Source: an endosymbiont of Acanthamoeba sp. UWC8
Lineage (GTDB): Bacteria > Pseudomonadota > Alphaproteobacteria > Rickettsiales > Midichloriaceae
Reading direction: 5' to 3'
Assembly (NCBI RefSeq): GCF_000730245.1
Contig: NZ_CP004403.1
Location: forward strand, 1,464,517-1,528,516
DNA: 64,000 nucleotides
Shown: one piece after another, positions 1 through 7,836 of the stretch
How positions within the stretch are numbered: position 1 is the first letter of the stretch
How the letters are laid out: every line of letters starts with the position of its first letter
Notes under the pieces: generated by a model
What the model was told of the DNA's origin: nothing
The model's database searches: none
Seen by the model: the letters and a program-made list of their open reading frames with translations, nothing else
Made by a program: the position numbers and the translations under genes

Positions 1-1908
1 AATTATCTTAGTAACCAAAGGCTGTTTTTCTCTATCCTCATATTTAAATTTATTATAGCTTGCCGTGTTTTGCTGAAGACCTTCTATATTATCTTTATAG
101 GGATCCTGTGGGAAAGCGGCAAGGGTATCTTTTTTAATGCCGTGCGCTCCCCTGGTTCCGCCGTTGGCTGAAGCCATAAATTGAGTGTGCCCGCCTTTTA
201 CTTGAGTTTTTAAGTTCTCAATTTGTTGATCTTTTAATTGTAGTGCTTCATTCTCTACTTTAATAGATGGGGCGATTTTTAATTGTAGTTTTTCATTTGC
301 TGCTTTAAAAGTTTGGTCAGTGAGTTCTAATCCTGTCCTATCCTTACCGCTTGCACATTGCACTACAACTTCGCTTAGTGCTATATTATTAAGTTTTGCA
401 TCTTTATTTAAAGCTCCATGAAGCAAAGAGAAGGCAACCGCATTCATCTCGGTACTTAGTTCAAGGTTGGAGTTATTAGGGTCCCTAAACAGGTGTGAAG
501 TGGTCATAAGATGCTTAGCATCTATTGCATGCTCTAAAGCCTCCAATACTTCGAGTTCATAGCCAGCATCTTTTTGTCTTTTAAGTTGGGTTCTGGCTGC
601 TTGTTCATTTTTCCCTGTGTTTAGAAACTTTGCAATATCTAATGAACCTCTCTTTTCTGAAATATAGCCTACATCCGACAAAATTTTCTCAAAGCCGGTA
701 TTATCATTTCTCGAGGCCAGACGCCAAATGTTAAACGGAGTTGTTGCTCTACGGCCACCCAACTTTTCCTGTCCCTTACCTACCTGTTCATGGATAGCGC
801 TATCTATCCCGGTCGGGTTAGCCGGCGAATTAAGCACGTTAATAGTTGTGGTTCTTTCTTGGGGCACAAAACTTTGCAGCTGCCTTAAATTCTCAGTTGC
901 TATCTCCTGGCGTTCTTCTTTTGAAATTTGTTTACCGTGGAACGATGCCGTGCCCGCATGTAGAGTCCTTGCTTTCATTTCTAATGTTATCGGTTTTGAA
1001 TCAATTAAGGGGGAGCTTATATAAGTGGTTTTAGAATGTGCATTACGTATGCCTATCAACTCACCTCTCAGCTGGGTCGGTAGCACGAATTTTCCTTCGG
1101 CAATTTTGCCTGCATGCTCATGTACCAAATCTTTTAAATGCGGTGCAAGGTTATTATACCAATCCATATTTACAGGCTTACCTTCCATAGTGAGTTCTAT
1201 ATTTTCTCCTCTATTCGCATGCTTTATTGCCAGATATTGAAGTTTTTGATTATCGGTTAACCCAAGAAGCATGGCATCTGATTCTACGACTAAGCTATCT
1301 TTACCTTCGCTATCTTTTTGCTTAGTAATTGTGGTCACATGATAATGCTGATCGGAAAGGTTACCAAAATCTTTTGCAACCGAGATTTTTTTCCCGGCAT
1401 TTTCTATGCCTGCTGCTTTGAGATAATCAACTAGTAAGGTATTATATGTTTTAATATTAGATTTTCCTTCTATATTACCTAAAAATACTCCTACAGCTTG
1501 CCTTATTTCCGCCCTTGCGATGCTTGCATTTAATTCGTCGATTTCTTTTCTTTCTAAAGCATGGCCGAGTAATTTTTCAGCAGCTCTTGCGGCATTTAAA
1601 AATTGGATCTTATATGACTCCGGGCTATCAAGCGGCGGCGGAGCAGCAGGGTCAACGTTATGTGCATCTCTAATTAACACTTTAGAACCGTCTTCTAAAG
1701 TGTTTCTTGTCCATTTTGTCCCTTCTCGAGCATCTCTATTCTCTTCCAGCTGTTCAATTAACTTGCCGTAATTAGGAGATTGGAGATCAAACTCAATCTC
1801 TTTAGGCTTAGGAATATCTTTTAAAGGAGTATTTATATAAGCAGCAATTTTCCGTTCAATTTCTTCTTGGTTTTGCTGAAGCCTTTCGTAGTTACTAGGA
1901 TTTTTCAT
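1..1908 (-). CDS. Putative secreted phosphoinositide/inositol phosphatase (SopB/IpgD/SidF-like active site), 3' end outside window
   Basis: The minus strand is open for 636 codons from the ATG at 1908-1906 to the window edge, so the C terminus is missing. Residues 518-526 read CASGKDRTG, preceded by the hydrophobic strand SEVVVQ. This is a C-x5-R cysteine-phosphatase P-loop with Cys518 as nucleophile and Arg524 binding phosphate. The KDRTG form is typical of the bacterial effectors SopB, IpgD and SidF, which dephosphorylate host phosphoinositides or inositol phosphates. The N-terminal half (charged, helical, no signal peptide or membrane segment) was not recognised. A Gly-rich stretch about 60 residues after the loop (NGGTRGAHG) may belong to the catalytic domain. 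The upstream region carries an element shared with the gene at 38330. Seen: an open frame and the motif. Inferred: that it is a translocated effector. Substrate unknown. A PTEN-like phosphatase is the main alternative. Confidence 0.72.
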   Translation of the reverse strand, partial: MKNPSNYERLQQNQEEIERKIAAYINTPLKDIPKPKEIEFDLQSPNYGKLIEQLEENRDAREGTKWTRNTLEDGSKVLIRDAHNVDPAAPPPLDSPESYKIQFLNAARAAEKLLGHALERKEIDELNASIARAEIRQAVGVFLGNIEGKSNIKTYNTLLVDYLKAAGIENAGKKISVAKDFGNLSDQHYHVTTITKQKDSEGKDSLVVESDAMLLGLTDNQKLQYLAIKHANRGENIELTMEGKPVNMDWYNNLAPHLKDLVHEHAGKIAEGKFVLPTQLRGELIGIRNAHSKTTYISSPLIDSKPITLEMKARTLHAGTASFHGKQISKEERQEIATENLRQLQSFVPQERTTTINVLNSPANPTGIDSAIHEQVGKGQEKLGGRRATTPFNIWRLASRNDNTGFEKILSDVGYISEKRGSLDIAKFLNTGKNEQAARTQLKRQKDAGYELEVLEALEHAIDAKHLMTTSHLFRDPNNSNLELSTEMNAVAFSLLHGALNKDAKLNNIALSEVVVQCASGKDRTGLELTDQTFKAANEKLQLKIAPSIKVENEALQLKDQQIENLKTQVKGGHTQFMASANGGTRGAHGIKKDTLAAFPQDPYKDNIEGLQQNTASYNKFKYEDREKQPLVTKII

Positions 1909-1920
1909 AATATAACAAAA

Positions 1921-1965
1921 TAATTAACCTTTTATAGCGTTATACTAGCAACAAAAGGTTAATTA
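1921..1965. repeat. 13-bp perfect inverted repeat upstream of the phosphatase-like gene
   Basis: TAATTAACCTTTT at 1921-1933 is the exact reverse complement of AAAAGGTTAATTA at 1953-1965, with a 19-nt spacer. The distal arm overlaps the shared promoter-like element. The proximal arm ends 12 nt before the start codon. It could be a two-half-site operator, or an mRNA leader hairpin that affects translation. Confidence 0.6.
1945..1963 (-). promoter_or_regulatory. Upstream element shared with the 38330 gene (ATTAACCTTTTGTTGCTAG)
   Basis: On the minus strand, 1963 to 1945 reads ATTAACCTTTTGTTGCTAG and ends 36 nt before the ATG at 1908. The same 19-mer with one mismatch ends 35 nt before the ATG at 38330. 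TGCTAGTAT at its end resembles an extended -10 box (TG-n-TAGTAT). TTAACC also resembles a CtrA half-site known from other alphaproteobacteria. It is probably a promoter or activator site. The protein that binds it is not known. Confidence 0.5.
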
Positions 1966-1996
1966 AGTGTTAACGAGAAATAATGTTTAAAGTAGT

Positions 1997-2515
1997 TTAA
2001 AGACTATTTACTTTAATTTCTCTGGCTTTAAGCAGAATTTTATCTTCCATATCTCTTGAAAATTGAGGAGTAATCGGGCTATCTTTCCATGCTCCATGAG
2101 CATCTTTAACTTGTTTGAAGGCTGAAACCTTAACTGCATCGGATCTTAAAGAAGCTCCGATAATCATGATATTAAATTTGAATCTTTCTTTAGCATTAGG
2201 GCTGCTTGTATACCAATCGGTAATAATAACTCCGCCGAAAGGATCCGCCGAAACAAGTGGTGCCTGCAGCAAATGAACCGAATCCAGAGAAGCTCTCCAC
2301 AGGTAACTGTTAACATTTATTGCATCGGCAACCGATTTACCTTTTTTCTTAGTACCACCGAAAAGCACTATTCCATCATCGCCGGTAAGTTTACCCATTC
2401 TTTCCAATTCACGATCTTCCCTTGATTTAGGATAATTTGTTTCTTTATCTGCTTTTGAGCAGGAAGTAATGGTTAGAGCAGCTATAATTGTAGCCAAAAC
2501 CGGGTACTTTTTCAT
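1997..2515 (-). CDS. DUF3576-family lipoprotein
   Basis: The 172-residue protein starts with a lysine-rich signal peptide ending in a lipobox (ITSC, Cys19), so it should be lipidated and exported. The body contains VNSYLWRASLD and SADPFGGVIITDWY, which match the alphaproteobacterial DUF3576 family as I remember it. The function of that family is not established. It lies alone on the minus strand between the phosphatase-like gene and divergent tpiA. No clear ribosome binding site stands out. The lipoprotein call is confident; the DUF number is from memory. Confidence 0.78.
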   Translation of the reverse strand: MKKYPVLATIIAALTITSCSKADKETNYPKSREDRELERMGKLTGDDGIVLFGGTKKKGKSVADAINVNSYLWRASLDSVHLLQAPLVSADPFGGVIITDWYTSSPNAKERFKFNIMIIGASLRSDAVKVSAFKQVKDAHGAWKDSPITPQFSRDMEDKILLKAREIKVNSL

Positions 2516-2657
2516 AAGTTCACCAAATATTTATTTTGCTTAATTTCCTAGCATTCAAATCCGATAAAGTCAAGAATACGAGTTTTGCAATAAACTTGCT
2601 ATTAGAATTAAAAAAATATAATTTTATATCTTAAATACCATATAAATTATTATTTCT

Positions 2658-3374
2658 ATGTACCGAAAAATACTGATTGCTAATTGGAAAATGAACGGCA
2701 ATTCGGAAAGCTTAAAAAGTCTTGCAGAACATTATATTAATACGTTCACCGAGGAACAAAAGGTAGAAGTTGTGCTTTGCCCTGCTCATCCTTACCTCAG
2801 CTTAGTAAATGATATAACCGGGGAGACTTCTATAGAGCTTGGTGCACAGAATATTGCCTCATTCCCAAAAGGCTCTTACACGGGCGAAGTCAGCGGTGAA
2901 ATGCTTGCTGATATTGGGTGTAAGTATGTAATAATCGGGCACTCCGAACGAAGAAAGCTTTTCAATGAACAAAGTGAAGAAATAGCGCGAAAAATAGAAT
3001 TAGCAGCGCAAAATAATTTAATCCCTGTGCTTTGTGTTGGGGAAGAGTTAAATAAAAGGCAGGATGGAAGTTATTTGAATTCCATTAAGGAGCAAATTGA
3101 AGACTCTCAAATTTTATCTCAAAAAAATGCGGTTATTGCTTATGAGCCGGTTTGGTCTATCGGTACGGGGGTGATACCCACTGTTGAAGAAATTGCAGAA
3201 GTTGTTGATATAATCACAACTATGTCAAAAGCAAAAGTGTTATACGGAGGCTCAGTAAGTGCCGATAATTCGCGCCTAGTATCAGGCATAGCTAATTTAG
3301 ACGGGTTTCTGGTAGGTGCAGCGAGCCTAAAAGCGGAAGAGTTTTATGCAATATATAAAAGCTTATCAGGTTGA
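2658..3374 (+). CDS. tpiA: Triosephosphate isomerase
   Basis: This enzyme interconverts dihydroxyacetone phosphate and glyceraldehyde 3-phosphate in the cytosol. All key residues are visible: Lys11 in NWKMNG, His95 in IGHSERR and Glu163 in AYEPVWSIGTG, plus the phosphate-binding YGGSVS and GAASL loops near the C terminus. At 238 residues it is slightly shorter than the usual 250. There is no obvious Shine-Dalgarno before the ATG. It is convergent with the hemY-like gene, with 3 bp between the stops. Many Rickettsiales lack most of glycolysis; here the enzyme may serve glycerolipid or triose-phosphate metabolism. Confidence 0.97.
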   Translation: MYRKILIANWKMNGNSESLKSLAEHYINTFTEEQKVEVVLCPAHPYLSLVNDITGETSIELGAQNIASFPKGSYTGEVSGEMLADIGCKYVIIGHSERRKLFNEQSEEIARKIELAAQNNLIPVLCVGEELNKRQDGSYLNSIKEQIEDSQILSQKNAVIAYEPVWSIGTGVIPTVEEIAEVVDIITTMSKAKVLYGGSVSADNSRLVSGIANLDGFLVGAASLKAEEFYAIYKSLSG

Positions 3375-3377
3375 GCT

Positions 3378-4643
3378 TTAGACCCTTGCAATCGGAAAGC
3401 AATTGTTGGTCGGGAATTTAGTAATATCCATTGTGTTGAAATCCCAAAAATATAATAAATGGAAAACATCAATTTCCGAGCCTATTGCGCGTTTAACCCA
3501 CTCGATTACTTCAGTAACATTCCCGTGTGTTTTTTGGCAATATTCAGCCATTATAAGGCATGCCCTAAATTTATAATTCTCTTCAATAGATTTTGATATT
3601 GCTTCAAAAGCGTCTTCATATTTTCCGATATCAAGGGCAGCTTTTGCCAGTAATAAATTGCTTTCATAATGACCTGGATTATAGCCGGTTATATTTTTTA
3701 CAATTTTAAAAAACTTCTCATCCGTGTAATTTTTTCTTATGGAAACTAATATATCTGATGCGCTAAAACTTGGTTCTATTTGCCATACAGCCTTAATATA
3801 TTTTATACTATCCTCGAATTTTTGAGCTGCAGCTTTAATTTTTGCCAATAAAATGAGGTTGGGAGTAAAGTCACTAAGGTGCTTATAGGAAGATAAAGCA
3901 TATTTTAAGGCGTTTTCACTATCACGGGTTAGAAAATAGTTATTCGCAACTTTATAACAAGCAATTGATAATAGTTGTTTTCTTCTATTTTTAGCGAGTA
4001 AAGAAGATTGTCTGGAATTTTCAATAAAATCAATTAACTCTTCCCATTTATCCTCCATGATAAATGCATGAATATATGTGCTTAGTAGCCATTCGCTTTT
4101 ATGAATCTTGTTAAGTTCATTGCAGTAAGTTATCACTTCATTCCAATTATTTTCCTGTTGAGCAACTGAAATTAACCCTTCTATGCCTGCGATTTTTGTT
4201 GCATCATTTTTAGATAAATTTAAAAAAGCCAACTTAATTTCACCCAGCTCCTCTTTTAACAAAGCTACTTCCGAGGCTAATAAGTTGGTTAAATTTTCAG
4301 GTAAATGTGTTCTTAGTCGGTTTAATGCTTTATTTGCTTTCGGATGATTATGATTATATATCGCAACCAGTAACTCCTCAAGTTTTAAAGGAATATTAAC
4401 CTTATAAAAGGAAGTAATTAAATTTTTAAAATTATAAGGCAAGCCAAGTATGACAAAGAATATACGTATTAATAACAGCATTGCCATAAAAAAGAACAAC
4501 AGAAACAATACTGATAAAGCAAAAGAAGTTTCTACATGGTAACCAAAGGCATCAAAACTGATGTTGCCGCTGTTTTGATACAACCATAAAAACCCGAAAG
4601 TAAGACAGGCTATAAAGATTAATAATGTAATAATTCTAATCAT
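3378..4643 (-). CDS. HemY N-terminal-domain membrane protein with tetratricopeptide-like helices
   Basis: The 421-residue protein has two N-terminal membrane segments (about residues 4-24 and 38-68) followed by a long helical solenoid with TPR character. This is the layout of the bacterial HemY family. These proteins sit next to heme-biosynthesis genes in many proteobacteria, but their role is not settled. They are not the protoporphyrinogen oxidase that is also called HemY in Gram-positives. It overlaps the upstream mitofilin-like gene by 8 bp, so translation is probably coupled. This pairing is conserved in alphaproteobacteria, usually downstream of hemC/hemD, which are absent here. Confidence 0.8.
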   Translation of the reverse strand: MIRIITLLIFIACLTFGFLWLYQNSGNISFDAFGYHVETSFALSVLFLLFFFMAMLLLIRIFFVILGLPYNFKNLITSFYKVNIPLKLEELLVAIYNHNHPKANKALNRLRTHLPENLTNLLASEVALLKEELGEIKLAFLNLSKNDATKIAGIEGLISVAQQENNWNEVITYCNELNKIHKSEWLLSTYIHAFIMEDKWEELIDFIENSRQSSLLAKNRRKQLLSIACYKVANNYFLTRDSENALKYALSSYKHLSDFTPNLILLAKIKAAAQKFEDSIKYIKAVWQIEPSFSASDILVSIRKNYTDEKFFKIVKNITGYNPGHYESNLLLAKAALDIGKYEDAFEAISKSIEENYKFRACLIMAEYCQKTHGNVTEVIEWVKRAIGSEIDVFHLLYFWDFNTMDITKFPTNNCFPIARV

Positions 4644-5418
4644 TTTCCAGTATACTCAATGTAAATTCATTTAAAAGTTTTTCTAAGCCAATTCTAGTAT
4701 GCAGCAAATTTTGTAAGTATTCCAATCCTTTATTCTGATTAGAAACAGTTTTTAAAATATTATAAGCTGAAGCTATATTGCCCATCTCTACTGCTTTTTT
4801 GGCTTGCACCAGTTTATCTTTCCTTATCTTTTCCTGTTTATAATCCTTGCTGCTTGTAACCACTACCAATTTATTAAAATATTGTTTTGCTCTAGCATAG
4901 TAGCCTTCAGGCTGGGTTATTTCCGTACTATTATTTTCTATATTTTCAATTATTTTAATTAAATTGGAATTTGACTTAAGAGAAGGATAATCAAGTTTAA
5001 TAAAATTATTCATTTTATCTTTTAAAAAGGAATCATGATAATCTGCAATCTTCTCTAAATCCGTAAGTACATTGTGTGAGTCTTTTAGCTTTTGCCTTAG
5101 CAGATAGATCCGCTTGATTAATTCGAACTTATTAGCCTTATTAACTATTTCCTCACTACTGGTTTTAGGAACATTTTTAAAAACTTTTAAGGTTTCGGCC
5201 AGCAAGTGTTTTTGTGCTTTTATTTCTTCTAGATTTGATAAGCTGTATTGTGTGGTATCCTGAACTAATAATATAGAATTACGAATTTGATCTAATTCTT
5301 TTTTTAGAAAAAAAAGACCTAAATATATGCTTAGGATTAGCATTCCTAACAATGCTATAAGTATGGGTGTCTTTTTTATTTTTTTGCTAACAATAGCTTC
5401 TTTTATTTCTTCATTCAT
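4636..5418 (-). CDS. Mitofilin/Mic60-like single-pass membrane protein
   Basis: This 260-residue protein has a short basic cytoplasmic N terminus and one membrane segment (about residues 18-38). A long charged coiled-coil region follows, and a small helical C-terminal part. Alphaproteobacteria carry a Mic60/mitofilin homologue directly upstream of hemY, and this gene has that position, topology and 8-bp overlap with the hemY-like gene. In free-living relatives Mic60 shapes inner-membrane invaginations. No diagnostic motif can be read by eye, so the call rests on context and architecture. Its ribosome binding site GGAGAGG lies inside a hairpin (5425-5460). Confidence 0.6.
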   Translation of the reverse strand: MNEEIKEAIVSKKIKKTPILIALLGMLILSIYLGLFFLKKELDQIRNSILLVQDTTQYSLSNLEEIKAQKHLLAETLKVFKNVPKTSSEEIVNKANKFELIKRIYLLRQKLKDSHNVLTDLEKIADYHDSFLKDKMNNFIKLDYPSLKSNSNLIKIIENIENNSTEITQPEGYYARAKQYFNKLVVVTSSKDYKQEKIRKDKLVQAKKAVEMGNIASAYNILKTVSNQNKGLEYLQNLLHTRIGLEKLLNEFTLSILEND

Positions 5419-5424
5419 AAAAAA

Positions 5425-5460
5425 ACCTCTCCGAATATCTGGTAGAATAGACGAAGAGGT
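5425..5460 (-). terminator. Terminator-like hairpin containing the ribosome binding site of the mitofilin-like gene
   Basis: Read on the minus strand, ACCTCTTCG (5460-5452) pairs with CGGAGAGGT (5433-5425) in a 9-bp stem with one T-G wobble and an 18-nt loop. A run of T and then the ATG at 5418 follow. It looks like the terminator of the DsbA-like gene upstream. However, the 3' arm is also the only Shine-Dalgarno (GGAGAGG) for the next gene. It may act as terminator, attenuator or translational gate. Confidence 0.6.
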
Positions 5461-5508
5461 ATAAAATTAATATTATTTTTTTTATAGTATTATTACAAAG
5501 TTAGCGAG

Positions 5509-6336
5509 TTACTTTGAATCTGCGGTTTGGGTAACTTTATTAGGCTGCTCTGCTTTAGCTTTAGCTTTAGCTTCGTTAATTTTTGCAACTAAGCTTTCGT
5601 AGCCTAACTCATTCATAAGCTCTCCGGCTATAATGAATGTAGGAGTTCCGCCTATGCCGACTGTTCTGGCAAGATTCTGATTAGCTTGGATAATTTCATT
5701 TATCCTATTATCAGTTAAAGCCTTTTTAAGATTAGGAATATTAACTCCGACTTTACCCGCTAAGCTAAGTAAAGCTTCTTCGTCTTTCTTACCTTTGTCG
5801 GTTAGTGCCGCTAAGTGGAATGCTAAATATTTGTCCTTATCAACTATATTTACAGCCAAAGCATATCTAGCCGCAAGTACTGAGCTTTCGCCTAAAATCG
5901 GTAATTCCTTAAACACATATTCTATATCAGGATTATGTTCAATAATTTTAGACTTGATATTTGCCGTGTGTTTGCAATAACCACAATTATAGTCAAAAAA
6001 TTCAATTACCTTAACTTTAGCATTCTTCATTCCCACTCTCGGATCATCCGAATTATTTTCAAGTTCCGCTAAGTGAGTTTTTATTTTTTTACCTGATTCA
6101 GCAATTGCCTCTTGCATTTTTTTCATTTGATAATTTTCTAATGATTTAATAATCGCTTCAGGGTTATCTTTAATCACTCTTATTATAGTTTCTTCAAGAG
6201 CATTTTCATTTTCTCTAAGTTTCTCAGTATTAAGTTTTTCCGCAGAAGGAGATTTAGAATAATTAAAATAAGCAAAACCCAGGAAAGCAAAGAACCCTAA
6301 GAGGAAAACATAGGTGGATAAAATTCTATAATTCAT
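5509..6336 (-). CDS. DsbA-family periplasmic thiol-disulfide oxidoreductase
   Basis: The 275-residue protein has an N-terminal membrane anchor or uncleaved signal (about residues 7-25) and a charged helical linker. A thioredoxin-fold DsbA-like domain starts near residue 100. The active site FFDYNCGYC places the redox pair at Cys118 and Cys121. GGTPTFIIAG near residue 230 contains the cis-proline loop. It should catalyse disulfide formation or shuffling in periplasmic proteins. The layout resembles the Com1/BdbD-type proteins of other intracellular bacteria. It is followed by a hairpin that may end its transcript. Confidence 0.88.
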   Translation of the reverse strand: MNYRILSTYVFLLGFFAFLGFAYFNYSKSPSAEKLNTEKLRENENALEETIIRVIKDNPEAIIKSLENYQMKKMQEAIAESGKKIKTHLAELENNSDDPRVGMKNAKVKVIEFFDYNCGYCKHTANIKSKIIEHNPDIEYVFKELPILGESSVLAARYALAVNIVDKDKYLAFHLAALTDKGKKDEEALLSLAGKVGVNIPNLKKALTDNRINEIIQANQNLARTVGIGGTPTFIIAGELMNELGYESLVAKINEAKAKAKAEQPNKVTQTADSK

Positions 6337-6368
6337 ATTGATGACCGTATTTTATAATTTACTGCAAC

Positions 6369-7709
6369 TTATCTTTTAAAAGTTTTATGAGAATAAGCAA
6401 GTGATTTTCTATTTTTTATTGCTGTTTTAGCTTCTTCCAGTGCGCTCATATAAAATGGGTCTTTGATGTGATCGGATTTACTGCTTACACTATTAATAAA
6501 TTTTTTAGCAGTTTTAGTATCTCCGATAATTGCAAATGCACGAGCGAGAGCTATATATGAATAGTCAGTCATATTTTCCTTACCCAAAACAACTCCTAAA
6601 CTGTGCCAAGCACTAAAATTTGATCTGTCGACATCAATTGCAGAGCGTAAAAGTTCTCCGGCTTTTTTAAGGTCGGAATCGGCGGTAATTAATGCGGAAG
6701 CTAACTCGATTTTAAATATAGTAGATGTACTTTTAAGTTTTAATGCTTTTTCATAATAAGTAATAGACTCGTTAACCTTGCCGTTTTCATACAGAAATTG
6801 GGCTTTAAGTTCAATAAAGTAAGGATTATTCTGCTCTAATAAAAGCAGCTTATCTATGAGCTCGAGTGCGGTTTTTAATTTCCCGATTTTATAATAAGCA
6901 ATCGAATGTGCATATAGGTCAGGTTTATCAGTGCCCCCATACTTTTTAAAAACTTCCTTAAAGGGAGAAGTAAAAGCAAATATCTTAGCTACAACCATTT
7001 TATACCTATGGTTTAAGCTTGCAGGGAGAGCCCCTGAAGATAGGTTGGTATTTTGCTTAATATAATTAATTCTTTCTCTGGAGACCGGGTGGGTAAGAAG
7101 ATAAGGATTTGATCCCTTATAAAAAATTCTTTCATTACTATTTAAGTGGCGAAGGAGCTTAGATAAGCCATCAGGAGACAACTTAATCTTCTCTAAGTAT
7201 TTAATTGCAGCAGCATCTGCTTGTGATTCCTGTATTCTTGAGTGCTTTAAAAAATCCATTTCAGCAGCATGTTTCCCACCCAATGCTACTGCACCGAAGG
7301 TTTCAAAATTTCCGCTTAATAACCCTGCGGCAGCTCCTAAAATAGTACTTGCAATCATTTTATTCTTCAAAGATTCCATCTTTTCGCGAGTTAACGAAAT
7401 ATGTCCTAAAGCAATATGAGCACACTCATGGGCGATTACTCCCGCGAGCACATCCGGGTTATCCGAAAAAGTAATCAGGTCGGTAAAGATAAAAATATTA
7501 GTATTATCCATTACAAATGCATTAATACTTTTATCGCCGACTATTTTGATTTTTAAATCTCTACCGGGTAAACCTGCTGCTGTGAAGATCGGTCGCGCAA
7601 TTTCAGTTATTACTTCTTCTGCCTCTTCATCAATTATTATTTGCATGCCGTGTGCAGTGTTGCATATCAGAAATGCTGCAATAAAAATAATGATTTTTGA
7701 AATATGCAT
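6369..7709 (-). CDS. M48-family zinc metalloprotease with TPR domain (BepA-like)
   Basis: A signal peptide (about residues 1-21) leads into a peptidase M48 domain with the zinc motif HECAH (His94, Glu95, His98) and a third ligand at Glu161 in ESQADAAAIKYL. The C-terminal 200 residues are tetratricopeptide repeats. This architecture is that of BepA/YfgC, a periplasmic protease-chaperone that helps assemble or clear outer-membrane proteins such as LptD. The lptD gene lies about 6.5 kb away, and a frameshifted surA sits beside it. It lies 32 bp downstream of the DsbA-like gene's start, on the same strand. The family call is firm; the BepA role is inferred. Confidence 0.9.
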   Translation of the reverse strand: MHISKIIIFIAAFLICNTAHGMQIIIDEEAEEVITEIARPIFTAAGLPGRDLKIKIVGDKSINAFVMDNTNIFIFTDLITFSDNPDVLAGVIAHECAHIALGHISLTREKMESLKNKMIASTILGAAAGLLSGNFETFGAVALGGKHAAEMDFLKHSRIQESQADAAAIKYLEKIKLSPDGLSKLLRHLNSNERIFYKGSNPYLLTHPVSRERINYIKQNTNLSSGALPASLNHRYKMVVAKIFAFTSPFKEVFKKYGGTDKPDLYAHSIAYYKIGKLKTALELIDKLLLLEQNNPYFIELKAQFLYENGKVNESITYYEKALKLKSTSTIFKIELASALITADSDLKKAGELLRSAIDVDRSNFSAWHSLGVVLGKENMTDYSYIALARAFAIIGDTKTAKKFINSVSSKSDHIKDPFYMSALEEAKTAIKNRKSLAYSHKTFKR

Positions 7710-7836
7710 TTTCTACTTAGTAGGTTTTGAAGTAGTTTAACTTGAAAATTCTTAGAAATAAAAGAAAAAAGTATTAACAAAATATTATTCCCACCTATAC
7801 TCATACTTATAAACATATTATATTGTAAGGATTTAA

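Noticed and set aside
728..1771. Several plus-strand ORFs of 60-100 codons
   Set aside because: They lie antisense to the continuous 636-codon minus-strand gene, have low-quality composition and show no motif.
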